Assembly (NCBI GenBank): GCA_900546355.1
Contig: URCM01000005.1
Location: forward strand, 1-61,106
DNA from: an uncultured Bacteroides sp.
GTDB lineage: Bacteria > Bacteroidota > Bacteroidia > Bacteroidales > Bacteroidaceae
Reading direction: 5' to 3'
Length of the DNA stretch: 61,106 nt
The notes below the pieces were generated by a model. That model searched no databases. It saw only the letters and a program-made list of their open reading frames with translations, and was not told the DNA's origin. The position numbers were made by a program, and so were the translations under genes. Shown here one piece after another: positions 25,834 to 36,119 of the stretch. Every line of letters starts with the position of its first letter. Within the stretch, counting starts at the first letter, position 1.

Positions 25834-27791
25834 TTTACATTCGCATATTCCCGGCTATAGCGCAGCATTTGTTCGGCATAGCCTTCGGTGTAGGATATTT
25901 GCACATCGGTCACTTTGCCTTCGGTATCGGTCTGAAGGGTATAAACCGGATTGATGAAGCCTTTGTACGGGGCTAAATGCAGACGTTCGTAGCGGCTTAA
26001 TACCTCGGCATGGAGTGCAGGGTCAATCTGTACACCGTATGTTTCCACCATCCGGCGGGCCGCTTCGTAGTCGCCTTCGCTCTTGATGCGTTGTATTTCG
26101 GCCAGCAACCGTCCGAATAAAAGACGGAGTCTGGCATAGTCGTTGATGCGTACATAGGTTTTTCCTTCCCGTGTCACCAGCTCTGCCACTTGTTCTTCTT
26201 TGCCTTGTTCCAGCACCCAGCGGGCAATGAGTTGGCGGTTGCGCATGTGGGCTTCTTCTACCGTACGTCCCGGTTCAATCCGGACTAATTGGGTCATCAA
26301 CCCGTTCATCATGTATGAATAGTATTCGGCCTTGTAGGCATCGGCATCGGGCAGCAGTCCTAATTCTACCATTTTGGCATCGGCAAGATAGTACAGGCCG
26401 AACAGGTCGGCTCGGGCTTCTTCGATGGTTGAACCGTAGGCCTTCAGTGCATCGGCGTCTACGCCCGGAAGCAATTTGCCGGAACCATGTCCCAGGCATT
26501 CGTGTAAGTCGGTGTGCAAGTCGTCGGTAAGGTCGGCGTAAGTATTCAGCAAGTGGAGTTCTTTTTCGCTGTATACAAATTCTTCGCGGAATCCGTTGCC
26601 GCGTGCAGCCCGGTTATAAGCTTCGGTCAGGTTTCCGATGGTGACCGACTTCGAACCGTGTACGCTCCGTATCCAGTTGGAGTTAGGCAGGTTGATGCCG
26701 ATAGCTGTCGAAGGATAGAGGTCGCCCGCCAAGATGGCAGCGGTAATGACTTTTGCCGAAACGCCTTTCACGGCTTCTTTCTTGAATCGGGCATCTACCG
26801 GCGAATGGTCTTCGAACCATTGTGCTTCGCCACTGATGGTTTCGGTGCGGCGGGTGGCTTCGGTATCTTTGAAGTCGACGATGGATTCCCAACTGGCTTT
26901 CATGCCTAACGGGTCGCCGTAACTTTCGATGAATCCGTTGACGAAATCCACGTGTGATGCCGTGTCTTTCAGCCAGGCGATGGAATAAGCGTCGAATGTA
27001 TGCAGGTCGCCTGTGCGGTAAAAATCGATAAGCAGGCGGATGACTTCGCGCTGCGCGTCGTTTTCCGCTACGTTTTCCGCTTTCTTTAGCCAGCCGATTA
27101 TCTTTTCGATGGCTTCGGAGTACATGCCGCCCGATTTCCATACTTGTTCGTATATCCGCCCGTTTTCTTTCACCAGGCGGCTGTTCATGCCATACATTAC
27201 AGGTTCATCGGGATTCCCCTCCGCTTTTTGGGCAGCATAGAATGCTTCGGCTTCGGCTTGTGTCACACCTTCGTAATAATTGGCGGCGGAAGTCAGCAGC
27301 AAGTCTTCTCCGTCTGCCTGGTTTACCCGCTTGGGCATGATGTCCGGATTGAATATCACCGGGAAAAGCTTGTGGCACATGGCCTGCACGTCCTCACCTT
27401 CGGCAAGCGGCAATGCTGAAGAGGGAACCGAAGTGATTAATTGCATGAAGTATTCGGGGGAAAAACCGGGTTCCAACTTGTCGCACGCATAGTGGTGGTG
27501 GATGCCGTTGGAAAACCATACCCTTTTCAGGTAAACCTCGAAGCGGCTGAATTCTTCGGTGGTACGTTCTCCTTTATAACATAGGTAGATGGCTTCCAGC
27601 AGTCGGCGGATTTGCAGGTTGTATTTCCCGTTTTGGTCGAAGAGGATGTCACGTCCTTCCAGTGCTGCCTGCGAAAGATAGTATATTAACACTTTTTGCT
27701 TCAGCGTGAGCTGTTCGAAACCAGGCACACGGTAACGCAGAATCTGTAAGTCGGCAAACTGTTCTACCGTATAATTGAATGTTTCTTCCAT
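25830..27791 (-). CDS. Dipeptidyl peptidase III (M49 family)
   Basis: A 653-residue cytosolic metallopeptidase that removes dipeptides from peptide N-termini. The M49 zinc motif HEXXXH is HECLGH (in LHECLGHGSGKLLPG), and the second motif is EEARAD (IEEARADLFGLYYL). No signal peptide is present. The start is the ATG at 27791 (MEETFNYTVEQF); an in-frame ATG ten codons upstream is possible, while the frame further upstream runs through a family A repeat and is not coding. The 3' end overlaps the AlkD-like gene by 4 bases. Confidence 0.93.
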   Translation of the reverse strand: MEETFNYTVEQFADLQILRYRVPGFEQLTLKQKVLIYYLSQAALEGRDILFDQNGKYNLQIRRLLEAIYLCYKGERTTEEFSRFEVYLKRVWFSNGIHHHYACDKLEPGFSPEYFMQLITSVPSSALPLAEGEDVQAMCHKLFPVIFNPDIMPKRVNQADGEDLLLTSAANYYEGVTQAEAEAFYAAQKAEGNPDEPVMYGMNSRLVKENGRIYEQVWKSGGMYSEAIEKIIGWLKKAENVAENDAQREVIRLLIDFYRTGDLHTFDAYSIAWLKDTASHVDFVNGFIESYGDPLGMKASWESIVDFKDTEATRRTETISGEAQWFEDHSPVDARFKKEAVKGVSAKVITAAILAGDLYPSTAIGINLPNSNWIRSVHGSKSVTIGNLTEAYNRAARGNGFREEFVYSEKELHLLNTYADLTDDLHTDLHECLGHGSGKLLPGVDADALKAYGSTIEEARADLFGLYYLADAKMVELGLLPDADAYKAEYYSYMMNGLMTQLVRIEPGRTVEEAHMRNRQLIARWVLEQGKEEQVAELVTREGKTYVRINDYARLRLLFGRLLAEIQRIKSEGDYEAARRMVETYGVQIDPALHAEVLSRYERLHLAPYKGFINPVYTLQTDTEGKVTDVQISYTEGYAEQMLRYSREYANVK

Positions 27792-27825
27792 ATTTGTGTA
27801 TCTTAAATCGTTGATTTCCATTTTT

Positions 27826-27897
27826 ACCACAGAGGACACAGAGGTATCACCGCGTGAAAAATATCCATGCTCTGTGTTCCTCTGTGTCCTCTGTGGT
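27826..27897. repeat. Family A-type inverted repeat
   Basis: Arms ACCACAGAGGACACAGAGG (27826-27844) and its perfect reverse complement (27879-27897), with a loop of about 34 bp. It lies just upstream of the dipeptidyl peptidase III gene. The periodicity (ACAGAGG) resembles family A but with a different unit. Confidence 0.6.
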
Positions 27898-27945
27898 GAA
27901 GCGATGCTTCGGGGCCGGCTTCTTTCGAAAGCCTGCCATTCCCAT

Positions 27946-28413
27946 TTATGCGCTGCGTTTCCGCTTCCGGTATCCGTTGGGAGTTTCGCCCGTATTCTTA
28001 TAGAATGCCGCATAAAACGACTGGCGGTTTGAGAAACCTACCATCGCGCTGATTTCTTCCACATTCTTGTCGGCATAACGTTTGTCTACCAACAGATGCA
28101 ATGCTTCTTTGATGCGGTATTCGTTGACTAAGCATGAATAATTCATGCCGAAGCGGGAATTGATGACAGCCGATAAATAGCGGGTGTTGGTGTTCAATTC
28201 CTTGGCTAAATCCCTTGCGGAATAGTTGGGGTCCTTATACTTTTTCTCAATAATCAAGATGTTCATAATCTTGTCGTATAACTCGTCCGCAAGCTCTGCC
28301 CGAATCATGCCTCGATAGGCCGCTTCTTTGATTTTACGTTCGCGCACGTTATAAGGTCTCCTCACGGATACTTCCTCTTGGCGTTCCTGTTCTTTTTCGT
28401 TATTTTCCCTCAT
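27946..28413 (-). CDS. AraC-family transcriptional regulator, small
   Basis: A 155-residue protein whose C-terminal about 100 residues form the double helix-turn-helix of AraC regulators (ARDLAKELNTNTRYLSAVIN and VEEISAMVGFSNRQSFYAAF, then the GETPNGYRKR tail). There is no sensory domain beyond a charged N-terminal 45 residues, so activity may be set by expression level or a partner. It is divergent from recQ, separated by 191 bp. Confidence 0.85.
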   Translation of the reverse strand: MRENNEKEQERQEEVSVRRPYNVRERKIKEAAYRGMIRAELADELYDKIMNILIIEKKYKDPNYSARDLAKELNTNTRYLSAVINSRFGMNYSCLVNEYRIKEALHLLVDKRYADKNVEEISAMVGFSNRQSFYAAFYKNTGETPNGYRKRKRSA

Positions 28414-28588
28414 CTGTCTTTGAATAAAAAGTGTGTATTATTTTGTTAATGGTTATATTTATACAAATCTCGTAAGTTTTTTTCTATTTCGCAACATATT
28501 TCACATCTTATTTTCTGTTTACGCTGTTTTTTTGAATTATTTAGGGGTATTTGTTCCCGAAAGACCGTGCGCTGTATCCTATTTCGAT

Positions 28589-28596
28589 TAACTTTG
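28589..28596 (+). promoter_or_regulatory. Candidate -7 box for recQ
   Basis: TAACTTTG matches TAnnTTTG. It ends only 8 bases before the recQ ATG, so the transcript would have a leader of a few bases or none. No -33 TTTG was found at 19-21 bp. Confidence 0.3.
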
Positions 28597-28604
28597 CACT
28601 TGTT

Positions 28605-30434
28605 ATGGATACAGATATACTTAAGACACTGAAAGCCTATTTCGGATATACGGGTTTCCGTCCTTTGCAAGAAGAAATCATTACCTGCATTCTTCAGAAG
28701 AAAGATGTGTTGGTACTGATGCCTACGGGCGGAGGCAAATCGCTTTGCTACCAGATACCGGCCTTGCTGTCCGAGGGGACAGCTATCGTGGTTTCTCCGC
28801 TCATTTCGCTGATGAAAGACCAGGTGGAAGCTTTGCAGAACAACGGAATCATCGCCCGTGCGCTGAATAGCAATAATGATGAAACGACCAATGCCAATAT
28901 TCGTTTCGAGTGCAGGCAGGGGAGGGTGAAGCTGCTTTATATTTCGCCCGAACGCTTGTTGGCTGAAACCAGTTACCTGCTGAAAGATATAAACATTTCG
29001 CTTTTTGCAATTGACGAGGCGCACTGCATTTCGCAATGGGGGCATGATTTCCGTCCGGAATATACGCAACTGAAAGTGCTTCGCGAGCAGTTTCCGCAAG
29101 TGCCTGTCGTTGCATTGACCGCCACAGCCGATAAGATGACGAGGCAAGACATCGTGACACAGCTTGCGATGCGTCATCCTCAGGTTTTTATTTCTTCGTT
29201 CGATCGTCCCAATTTGAGCCTTGACGTAAAGCGCGGATATCAGCAGAGGGAAAAAATACGTACGATACTGGATTTTATCGCCCGTCATGCCGGGGAGAGT
29301 GGCATTATTTATTGCATGAGCCGCAATACCACCGAGAAAGTGGCTGGGATATTAGAAGAGCACGGGATTGTCTGTGGAGTTTACCATGCCGGCCTGAGCG
29401 CGGCAGTGCGTGACCGTACCCAGGAGGATTTCATCAATGACCGTGTGCAGGTGGTATGCGCCACCATTGCTTTCGGGATGGGTATCGACAAGTCGAATGT
29501 GCGTTGGGTTATTCATTACAACCTTCCCAAAAGCATAGAGAGTTTTTATCAAGAGATAGGGCGTGCCGGACGAGACGGGCTGCCCGGTGACACACTGCTG
29601 TTTTATTCGCTGGCCGATATCGTGTTGCTTTCGCGCTTTGCCGATGAAAGCGGGCAGCAGGAGTTGAATATGGAAAAATTGAGACGGATGCAGCAATATG
29701 CCGAAGCGGATATCTGCCGCCGGCGTATCTTGTTGAACTATTTCGGAGAAACGATGGAGCATGATTGCGGAAACTGTGATGTATGCCGCAATCCGCCCCA
29801 ACGTTTCGATGGGACCGTCTTGGTGCAGAAAGCTTTGAGTGCCATTGCCCGTACCAATCAACAGATAGGGACAAGTACCTTGATTGATATTCTGAAAGGA
29901 GCCGCTACGGCGGATATCATTGAGCGCGGGTATGATAAGCTGAAAACGTATGGAGTAGGGCGGGATGTGCCTGGCAGAGACTGGCAGGACTATTTGCTGC
30001 AGATGTTGAACTTAGGTTATTTCGAAGTGGCATACAACGAAAAGAATCATCTGAAGATAACCGAAGCGGGAAAGAAGGTGCTGTTCGGACAGGAGCGGGC
30101 ACAACTGGTGGTTATCAAACGTGAAGCGTATGTGGCGAAAGAGAACCGGAAAAGAAAGAAAACCGTTCAGCCTGTCATTCCGGCTTTTCAGGCTTCAACG
30201 GTATTTGACCATGAAGACGCCCGGTTATTCGAAGCCTTGCGTGCGCTTCGGAAGAAATTAGCCGACGAGCAAGCTATTCCTGCTTATATTGTTTTATCGG
30301 ATAAAACCTTGCATTTGTTGGCTTCGTCTAAACCGGTGACCATTGAAGCTTTTGGCGAGATAAGTGGTATCGGGGATTATAAGAAGGAACGTTACGGGAA
30401 AGATTTCATTGAGGTCATCCGGCAGTTTGCATAA
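28605..30434 (+). CDS. recQ: ATP-dependent DNA helicase RecQ
   Basis: A 609-residue 3'-5' helicase for recombination repair. Order of parts: helicase domain with Walker A TGGGKSLCYQ (41-50) and DEAH in AIDEAHCISQWGHDF; motif VI in YQEIGRAGRDG; zinc-binding RecQ-C domain (CRRRILLNYFGE, CGNCDVC); winged helix; and a C-terminal HRDC domain (about 530-609). The start is the ATG at 28605 (MDTDILKTLKAYFGY). The frame is open 18 codons further up, but that part lacks similarity and would include the promoter box. Convergent with the fumarase gene. Confidence 0.95.
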   Translation: MDTDILKTLKAYFGYTGFRPLQEEIITCILQKKDVLVLMPTGGGKSLCYQIPALLSEGTAIVVSPLISLMKDQVEALQNNGIIARALNSNNDETTNANIRFECRQGRVKLLYISPERLLAETSYLLKDINISLFAIDEAHCISQWGHDFRPEYTQLKVLREQFPQVPVVALTATADKMTRQDIVTQLAMRHPQVFISSFDRPNLSLDVKRGYQQREKIRTILDFIARHAGESGIIYCMSRNTTEKVAGILEEHGIVCGVYHAGLSAAVRDRTQEDFINDRVQVVCATIAFGMGIDKSNVRWVIHYNLPKSIESFYQEIGRAGRDGLPGDTLLFYSLADIVLLSRFADESGQQELNMEKLRRMQQYAEADICRRRILLNYFGETMEHDCGNCDVCRNPPQRFDGTVLVQKALSAIARTNQQIGTSTLIDILKGAATADIIERGYDKLKTYGVGRDVPGRDWQDYLLQMLNLGYFEVAYNEKNHLKITEAGKKVLFGQERAQLVVIKREAYVAKENRKRKKTVQPVIPAFQASTVFDHEDARLFEALRALRKKLADEQAIPAYIVLSDKTLHLLASSKPVTIEAFGEISGIGDYKKERYGKDFIEVIRQFA

Positions 30435-30445
30435 AAGGAAAATGC

Positions 30446-30491
30446 AGTGAAGGATCTCGAAAACATCGTGATGTATACGGGATCCTTCACA
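30446..30491. terminator. Hairpin between convergent recQ and fumarase genes
   Basis: GTGAAGGATC (30447-30456) pairs perfectly with GATCCTTCAC (30481-30490) around a 24-base loop. Its place between convergent stops suggests a shared transcript end, although no U-tract follows. Confidence 0.45.
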
Positions 30492-30548
30492 CTGTTCAGG
30501 ACGATATTGTTTGTTTATTGTCCAGATATCCTTCCGGAAAACTTTTGC

Positions 30549-32195
30549 TTACTTGCAGTTGCCTGTGCAACGCGGTTTGATTTGCTTGAAGAAATCATTG
30601 CCCTTGTTGTCTACCAGGATGAATGCAGGGAAGTCTTCCACTTCAATTTTCCAAATGGCTTCCATGCCCAATTCAGGATATTCCACGCATTCGATGCTCT
30701 TGATGTTGTTCTGTGCCAAGATAGCGGCAGGACCTCCGATAGAGCCTAAATAGAAGCCTCCGTATTTCTTGCAAGCATCCGTTACGGCTTGGCTACGGTT
30801 ACCTTTAGCCAACATTATCATGCTTCCGCCGTGGCTTTGGAACAAGTCTACATACGGGTCCATACGTCCTGCGGTAGTCGGTCCCATTGAGCCGCATGCC
30901 ATTCCTTTCGGAGTCTTGGCAGGTCCGGCATAATAAATCGGATGGTCTTTGATGTATTGCGGCAGGTCTTCGCCCTTATCCAAACGTTCTTTCAGTTTGG
31001 CGTGGGCAATGTCACGGCCTACGATAATCGTACCGTTCAAAGACAGACGGGTTGCAACGGGATACTTGTCAAGTTCCGCCAAGATTTCCTTCATCGGACG
31101 GTTCAAGTCAATCTTCACTGCATTGCCTTCGCCAGCCTGACGCAATTCTTCCGGAATCAGTTCGCCCGGATTCGAATCGAGTTTCTCAATCCAAATACCG
31201 TCTTTATTGATTTTACACTTGATGTTGCGGTCGGCCGAGCAAGATACACCCAAGCCTACCGGACAAGAAGCACCGTGGCGCGGCAAGCGGATGATGCGTA
31301 CATCGTGTGCATAATACTTACCACCGAACTGTGCACCCAGACCGATGCGGTGTGCTTCTTCCAACACTTTCTTTTCCAGTTCGACATCGCGGAAAGCACG
31401 TCCGTACTCGTTACCCGTAGTAGGCAGGTTGTCGTAATAATGCGTAGAAGCCAACTTCACGGTCAGCAAGTTCTTTTCAGCGGAAGTACCGCCGATAACG
31501 AAGGCGATGTGATAGGGAGGACAAGCCGCCGTACCCAGCGTTTTCATCTTTTCTACCAGGAACGGAACCAATGTAGCCGGGTTCAGGATGGTTTTGGTTT
31601 CCTGGTACAGGTAGGTTTTGTTAGCCGAACCTCCACCTTTCGTCACACACAAGAAGTTGTATTCCATGCCTTCGGTAGCTTCGAGGTCGATTTGTGCCGG
31701 AAGGTTGCAACGGGTGTTCACTTCTTCGTACATGCTCAGCGGAGCGTTTTGCGAATAACGCAGGTTGTTTTCTGTATAAGTCTTGTATACGCCCAATGAC
31801 AAGGCTTCTTCATCGCAATAGCCTGTCCATACTTGCTGGCCTTTTTCGCCATGGATGATAGCCGTACCGGTATCTTGGCAGAAAGGCAATACGCCTTTCG
31901 CCGCTACTTCGGCATTGCGCAAGAAAGTCAACGCTACATATTTGTCGTTCTCGCTTGCTTCAGGGTCGCTTAAGATTTTAGCTACCTGCTCATTGTGCGA
32001 ACGGCGCAGCATGAAAGACACATCGTGGAAAGCCGCGTTCGCCATAGCGGTCAAACCTTCTTTTTCCACTTTCAGGATAGGTTTTCCTTCGAACTCGCTT
32101 ACCGATACATAGTCTTTCGTAAGCAAATAGTATTCAGTAGTATCCTTTCCGTGTTCGAACATCGGCTGATACTTGAATTCTGGTGTTGTTGCCAT
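30549..32195 (-). CDS. Class I fumarate hydratase (iron-sulfur)
   Basis: A 548-residue two-domain class I fumarase: the N-terminal alpha part ([40 protein letters not shown]) and the C-terminal beta part ([20 protein letters not shown]) are fused, as in FumA/FumB. Cysteines in [16 protein letters not shown] and nearby positions are candidates for the 4Fe-4S ligands. It interconverts fumarate and malate; in Bacteroides this serves the reductive branch to succinate and propionate. Monocistronic, with a promoter box at 32232-32239. Confidence 0.95.
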   Translation of the reverse strand: MATTPEFKYQPMFEHGKDTTEYYLLTKDYVSVSEFEGKPILKVEKEGLTAMANAAFHDVSFMLRRSHNEQVAKILSDPEASENDKYVALTFLRNAEVAAKGVLPFCQDTGTAIIHGEKGQQVWTGYCDEEALSLGVYKTYTENNLRYSQNAPLSMYEEVNTRCNLPAQIDLEATEGMEYNFLCVTKGGGSANKTYLYQETKTILNPATLVPFLVEKMKTLGTAACPPYHIAFVIGGTSAEKNLLTVKLASTHYYDNLPTTGNEYGRAFRDVELEKKVLEEAHRIGLGAQFGGKYYAHDVRIIRLPRHGASCPVGLGVSCSADRNIKCKINKDGIWIEKLDSNPGELIPEELRQAGEGNAVKIDLNRPMKEILAELDKYPVATRLSLNGTIIVGRDIAHAKLKERLDKGEDLPQYIKDHPIYYAGPAKTPKGMACGSMGPTTAGRMDPYVDLFQSHGGSMIMLAKGNRSQAVTDACKKYGGFYLGSIGGPAAILAQNNIKSIECVEYPELGMEAIWKIEVEDFPAFILVDNKGNDFFKQIKPRCTGNCK

Positions 32196-32231
32196 AATCG
32201 ATGATATTAATTGTTAGTTATTACGTGTGAG

Positions 32232-32239
32232 CAAAGTTA
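32232..32239 (-). promoter_or_regulatory. -7 box for the fumarase gene
   Basis: TAACTTTG on the minus strand matches TAnnTTTG and lies 36 bases upstream of the ATG at 32195. A second partial box (AATCTTTG) sits just upstream. Confidence 0.55.
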
Positions 32240-32321
32240 CAAAGATTATTGAAATATTTCTTTAATCGGAAAGAAAAATTTCAAGAGATTGCCTGTCTCT
32301 CCTTTTCTTCGTCATACATTG

Positions 32322-34094
32322 TCATTCGCTTGCCCGAAGCAAATCTTTCATCAGCACATCGGTTCCCGGAAAACCTACATACTTGTCTTGTAATTTTCCA
32401 TCGTAGCTGATGATTAAGTAACCGGGAATCGCTGTGATGCCATACGTGTAGCACAGATACTCCCATTGCTCTTTCTTGAGGCGGTAATGCACTCCGTTGA
32501 TATCGCTAACGGCTGTTTTCCAATCGGTTTCCGGAGAAGAAGGACCGGTCAGGTAAACATAAACAATATCTTTTGCGGCCAGTTTCTTTTTCAAGTCACG
32601 GATGGCTGATATGCTCTTCCGGCATGGTCCGCACCAGGTGGCCCAGAAGTCTACTAATATCGCTTGTCCCCGATATGGGGCAATGATAGCTGGTAAAATA
32701 TCGGCACCCGAAATATCCGCGTCTATCTCTGCTACGACAAAACTTTTGTTTGATTTTGCCAAGGTTGCTTTGGCTTTAAGCGCATTGGCTTTCTCTTTCA
32801 GGTATTTCAGGATTTCGGGTTGGGTGATGGTTTTCATCTCTTTTTTATCATCGGATGAGAATGCTTGGTTTTTTACGAAATTCCGGTAAATGGCACGTGC
32901 CTTTTTCACGTCTTCCCATAAATCGACCGTCTGCCCTTTGTCACGTTCCATGTAGGACAAGTAAGTGGTATAGTCGTATCCGTAGCGGAAATAAGGAGAC
33001 TGTACGATGCCTGGCATTTTACCTTTAGCGCCCAATGTGACCAGTTCATTCATTTTCAGGTTCAGCAACACGTATTGGCGGTATGCTTCGCCTACCTTTT
33101 TGTCGTCTTCCAATTTCTTTTTGTATTTCTCATAACGATGTTGTACGTACTTGTTGAAGTCATCCGCCGGCAAGTCTTCGGTCATGCCATTGAAGCCTGG
33201 CATTTCATCTACAGCCAATGGATATCCCCAGGTAGCCAGTTCTGCGTTTAAGGCAGAGGCGCTTCCATCGAACCATGCTTTTTGTTGTTGTCCGTAGGTT
33301 GCTTTTAACAGGCGGGAAGCCGACATACTTAACCGAGGCAGGTGGATGTATACTGTCATTTCTTCGCCTGGCGTCAGGAACAAATCCAGTTGTGCTTTAT
33401 TGATTTGTAGTTTCGCTCCTCCTGCCACCAGCAAATCGGTTTCGATATGGAACGAACCGTCTTGGCGTACACGCACGGTTTGTCCCCATTGGTCGTAGAA
33501 CAACCAGTCGGAGTGACGGAAAACCACATCCAGCTTCATCGAAGGTTGATAGCCCAGGATGTATCCGTTGATGATTGCCTTGCCGGTCTTCAGTTGTGGC
33601 TGAGGCAGCGACTGGCTTTGTTCAAGACGACGTGTCTGAAGGAAACTGGGCAAGTAGACGTAAGGTTCGGCTTCGGTCAGTTGCACGCCGCAAATAGCCC
33701 ATCCCGTTTCTTCTTCCATGAAATCTACGGTGTGTACTCCTTGTGGTATCGGGGCAAAAGACAAGATGATATCTTGCTTTCCCGAATCGGGAATCCGTTC
33801 GGGAACGGTTTGTCCGTCAATCGATACACCCGCGGCTTCCCGTAGCGGAAATTTTTGATTATCATCGCACAGATAAGTATTTGATGATATAATCGCCGCT
33901 TCTCCCGGTTTCCCATATAATACGGCGTCTACCTGGGTATGCTCATCGGTCAATATGATTTTCTTTATTTCTATTTCCGAAGTGTTGGTTGTCACAAAAC
34001 ACGGATGGGTAACTTCCCTTTTTCGATAATTCCCCGCTTGTGTTGTTAATGCTATACATCCTAACAGACACAAAAACCACATAAACTTTTTCAT
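32322..34094 (-). CDS. Periplasmic thioredoxin-like (TlpA/ResA-type) protein with large N-terminal domain
   Basis: A 590-residue exported protein with signal peptide MKKFMWFLCLLGCIALTTQA. The last about 140 residues form a thioredoxin fold with CGPC at 488-491 (VDFWATWCGPCRK) and the cis-Pro loop TAIPGYL. The first about 440 residues resemble the beta-rich N-terminal regions of Bacteroidetes TlpA-family proteins. It probably reduces or exchanges disulfides in the periplasm; targets are unknown. It is 30 bp downstream of the DUF4954 gene and likely cotranscribed with it. Confidence 0.85.
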   Translation of the reverse strand: MKKFMWFLCLLGCIALTTQAGNYRKREVTHPCFVTTNTSEIEIKKIILTDEHTQVDAVLYGKPGEAAIISSNTYLCDDNQKFPLREAAGVSIDGQTVPERIPDSGKQDIILSFAPIPQGVHTVDFMEEETGWAICGVQLTEAEPYVYLPSFLQTRRLEQSQSLPQPQLKTGKAIINGYILGYQPSMKLDVVFRHSDWLFYDQWGQTVRVRQDGSFHIETDLLVAGGAKLQINKAQLDLFLTPGEEMTVYIHLPRLSMSASRLLKATYGQQQKAWFDGSASALNAELATWGYPLAVDEMPGFNGMTEDLPADDFNKYVQHRYEKYKKKLEDDKKVGEAYRQYVLLNLKMNELVTLGAKGKMPGIVQSPYFRYGYDYTTYLSYMERDKGQTVDLWEDVKKARAIYRNFVKNQAFSSDDKKEMKTITQPEILKYLKEKANALKAKATLAKSNKSFVVAEIDADISGADILPAIIAPYRGQAILVDFWATWCGPCRKSISAIRDLKKKLAAKDIVYVYLTGPSSPETDWKTAVSDINGVHYRLKKEQWEYLCYTYGITAIPGYLIISYDGKLQDKYVGFPGTDVLMKDLLRASE

Positions 34095-34102
34095 ATCTAT
34101 TT

Positions 34103-34130
34103 TTCATTCTTCATTCGTCATTCTTCATTT
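34103..34130. repeat. Four tandem 7-bp units
   Basis: TTCATTC, TTCATTC, GTCATTC, TTCATTT in register. The array overlaps the end of the DUF4954 gene and lies just upstream of the thioredoxin-like gene start at 34094. Confidence 0.5.
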
Positions 34131-36119
34131 TTTAAGTAATCCGCTCAAGCGGTCTATCAGTTCATTGCCCAAAGCCGTTTTTACTTGGATATGTTCCAGC
34201 ACGGCGGTAACAAACGGGTTGCTTTCGAATACTCCTCGCACTTGTTCGAAATCGAGTTGCTGTTCAGCCTTGCTTCCGTCTGCTCCGAACCCGGTCATCG
34301 AAGTCAACGAAAACTCTTTTTTCGCGTCTTCGTATACCATGCTGTCCAACCAAACCACCGATTCTCTCCACTGCTGTACAATCGAAACAATATCGGCTGC
34401 CGTTATCTGGTTGGCATCCAAGTGGTAGAACTCCAGCATTTTTTCGTATGCCCACGTCCATTCATACGTATAATAATGGGCGTGCATATCGGCGAAACGG
34501 TCGTGTATTTGCTTTACGGTGTGGAGCGTTCCGCTCTCGATGTCTTCCATCAGCCGTTCTATTTCGCTTTTGGGGGCTATCAACCCCGAAATGTCCACCC
34601 ATTCGCCTTTTCCGACAGGCGTGTCGGGCATCAGCCGTTGACGGATTTCTTCGTCGTTTTGAAAGCGGATGGTTTCTAACCGTTTGATAATCGAATTGCC
34701 TAAAAACTTATGAATGGCAGTTTCGTAAAACTTAATGCCTTTGCTTAGCGCTGAATTCTTGATTCTGGCACTTTGGTATGCATAGGTTTCCGATGTTTCT
34801 CCCGATACCCGCTCCAGTTCTTTCAGGATGTCGCGTCCTTTCATCATTTTCTGGATGGTGTACGGACTGAGCAGGTTGTAGTTTATCTGGTCCAGGCGTA
34901 CGGGGTCTTTGCGTAAGTCGCGTTTGGGCCATTTCTGTGCATCGCGGATGGTTCCCACACTCTGTAAGTTTACTCCAGGAACCAAGTAGGTTGTATTCTT
35001 ATCCTCTATCAGATAGGAGAAAGGCAGGTTGGAGGTATCTGGATGATTGACGTGCCTTCCCATTACCAGCGAGAACGCCCCGATGCGTGCGGGCCAGAGT
35101 ATATACGAATCGGATGTGGTCTTCGCCCCCCGTTCCAAGGCACCTTGGTGAATCGGCCCCAGCTTATACATGTGATTGCTTTGGTTCGAGCCTGAGCCGG
35201 CATTCATAAACGAGAACATGCCTGCTATCAGCAATGTTGACTTATGGTGTGTCACCGTAAAAGGACCGGCAAAGATGGCACACGCTTCGCCGTTCTCTTC
35301 CTGGCAATTGCTGAAGAAAAGCGAATCGGAAGCCGAATAATTGTGTCCCATCCGGCAGGCTTGCCCCACAAAGCATCGGGTTATCATGGTTCCGTCTTCG
35401 ATATGTGCGCCGCTCGAAATGATGAAATCATCACATACTACTCCGTAGCCGATGTGGACCGGGTCGGACGCATTGCTGTTGACGCTCCCGTTCTTCAAGC
35501 GTCCGGCACCTTCTATTTCGCAATAATCTCCGATGCGGACATTCTTGATATATCCCGCATTGACAATCGTTACGTGTTTTCCGATGGTTCCTCTGTCAGC
35601 GGCATTTGTTTCGGCGTATGCTTCTATCAGCGCTTTCATGCGCTCTATCAATAACGGGCGATGGCGGTATAGCGCCATGATATAGGCCTGATGTGCCGAG
35701 AGGTGGTCGTGTATCATGACTTCACGCCCTCCGGTTTCGTTCAGGACGGAAACTTCTACGGCGTTGCCGAAACGTGATTTCTTATCGGTTAAAATAATGT
35801 CAACGTTTTCGATGAATGTCGAATCGTCAATGTCATAATTGGCAATGTAGTTTTTCACGTTTTCGATGAAGCAGTTATTGCCTACCGTTACGTTATGCAA
35901 AGTGGCATACGAAAGCCCTGCATGCTTGCACACGCCGCCCGCCAGTCGGAATTCGCCTTCGAACCTGCCTAAACGAATCTGTCCCGAAAAGCGGGTGTGA
36001 TGTATATAGTCGGTCGTGAATCCTTCTGCCACCTGCACTTCATTCCAATCAGCAGCCGTACACGCTTGTGCTTCCAGCCGGTTGATTTCGTCTGATGTCA
36101 ATGTGCGATACGTTGTCAT
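34125..36119 (-). CDS. DUF4954 family protein with left-handed beta-helix repeats
   Basis: A 664-residue cytosolic protein matching the DUF4954 family of Bacteroidetes. The central region has hexapeptide-like turns (TIGKHVTIVNAGYIKNVRIG, IGYGVVCDDFIISSGAHIED) typical of acyl or nucleotidyl transferase beta helices. No catalytic residues are assigned and the reaction is unknown. Its start overlaps the hflX stop by 4 bases (ATGA), and it precedes the thioredoxin-like gene, so the three likely form an operon. Confidence 0.85.
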   Translation of the reverse strand: MTTYRTLTSDEINRLEAQACTAADWNEVQVAEGFTTDYIHHTRFSGQIRLGRFEGEFRLAGGVCKHAGLSYATLHNVTVGNNCFIENVKNYIANYDIDDSTFIENVDIILTDKKSRFGNAVEVSVLNETGGREVMIHDHLSAHQAYIMALYRHRPLLIERMKALIEAYAETNAADRGTIGKHVTIVNAGYIKNVRIGDYCEIEGAGRLKNGSVNSNASDPVHIGYGVVCDDFIISSGAHIEDGTMITRCFVGQACRMGHNYSASDSLFFSNCQEENGEACAIFAGPFTVTHHKSTLLIAGMFSFMNAGSGSNQSNHMYKLGPIHQGALERGAKTTSDSYILWPARIGAFSLVMGRHVNHPDTSNLPFSYLIEDKNTTYLVPGVNLQSVGTIRDAQKWPKRDLRKDPVRLDQINYNLLSPYTIQKMMKGRDILKELERVSGETSETYAYQSARIKNSALSKGIKFYETAIHKFLGNSIIKRLETIRFQNDEEIRQRLMPDTPVGKGEWVDISGLIAPKSEIERLMEDIESGTLHTVKQIHDRFADMHAHYYTYEWTWAYEKMLEFYHLDANQITAADIVSIVQQWRESVVWLDSMVYEDAKKEFSLTSMTGFGADGSKAEQQLDFEQVRGVFESNPFVTAVLEHIQVKTALGNELIDRLSGLLKK

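Noticed and set aside
28446..29288. Minus-strand open frame (280 codons) opposite recQ
   Set aside because: Overlaps the recQ helicase motifs and promoter region; no features of its own.
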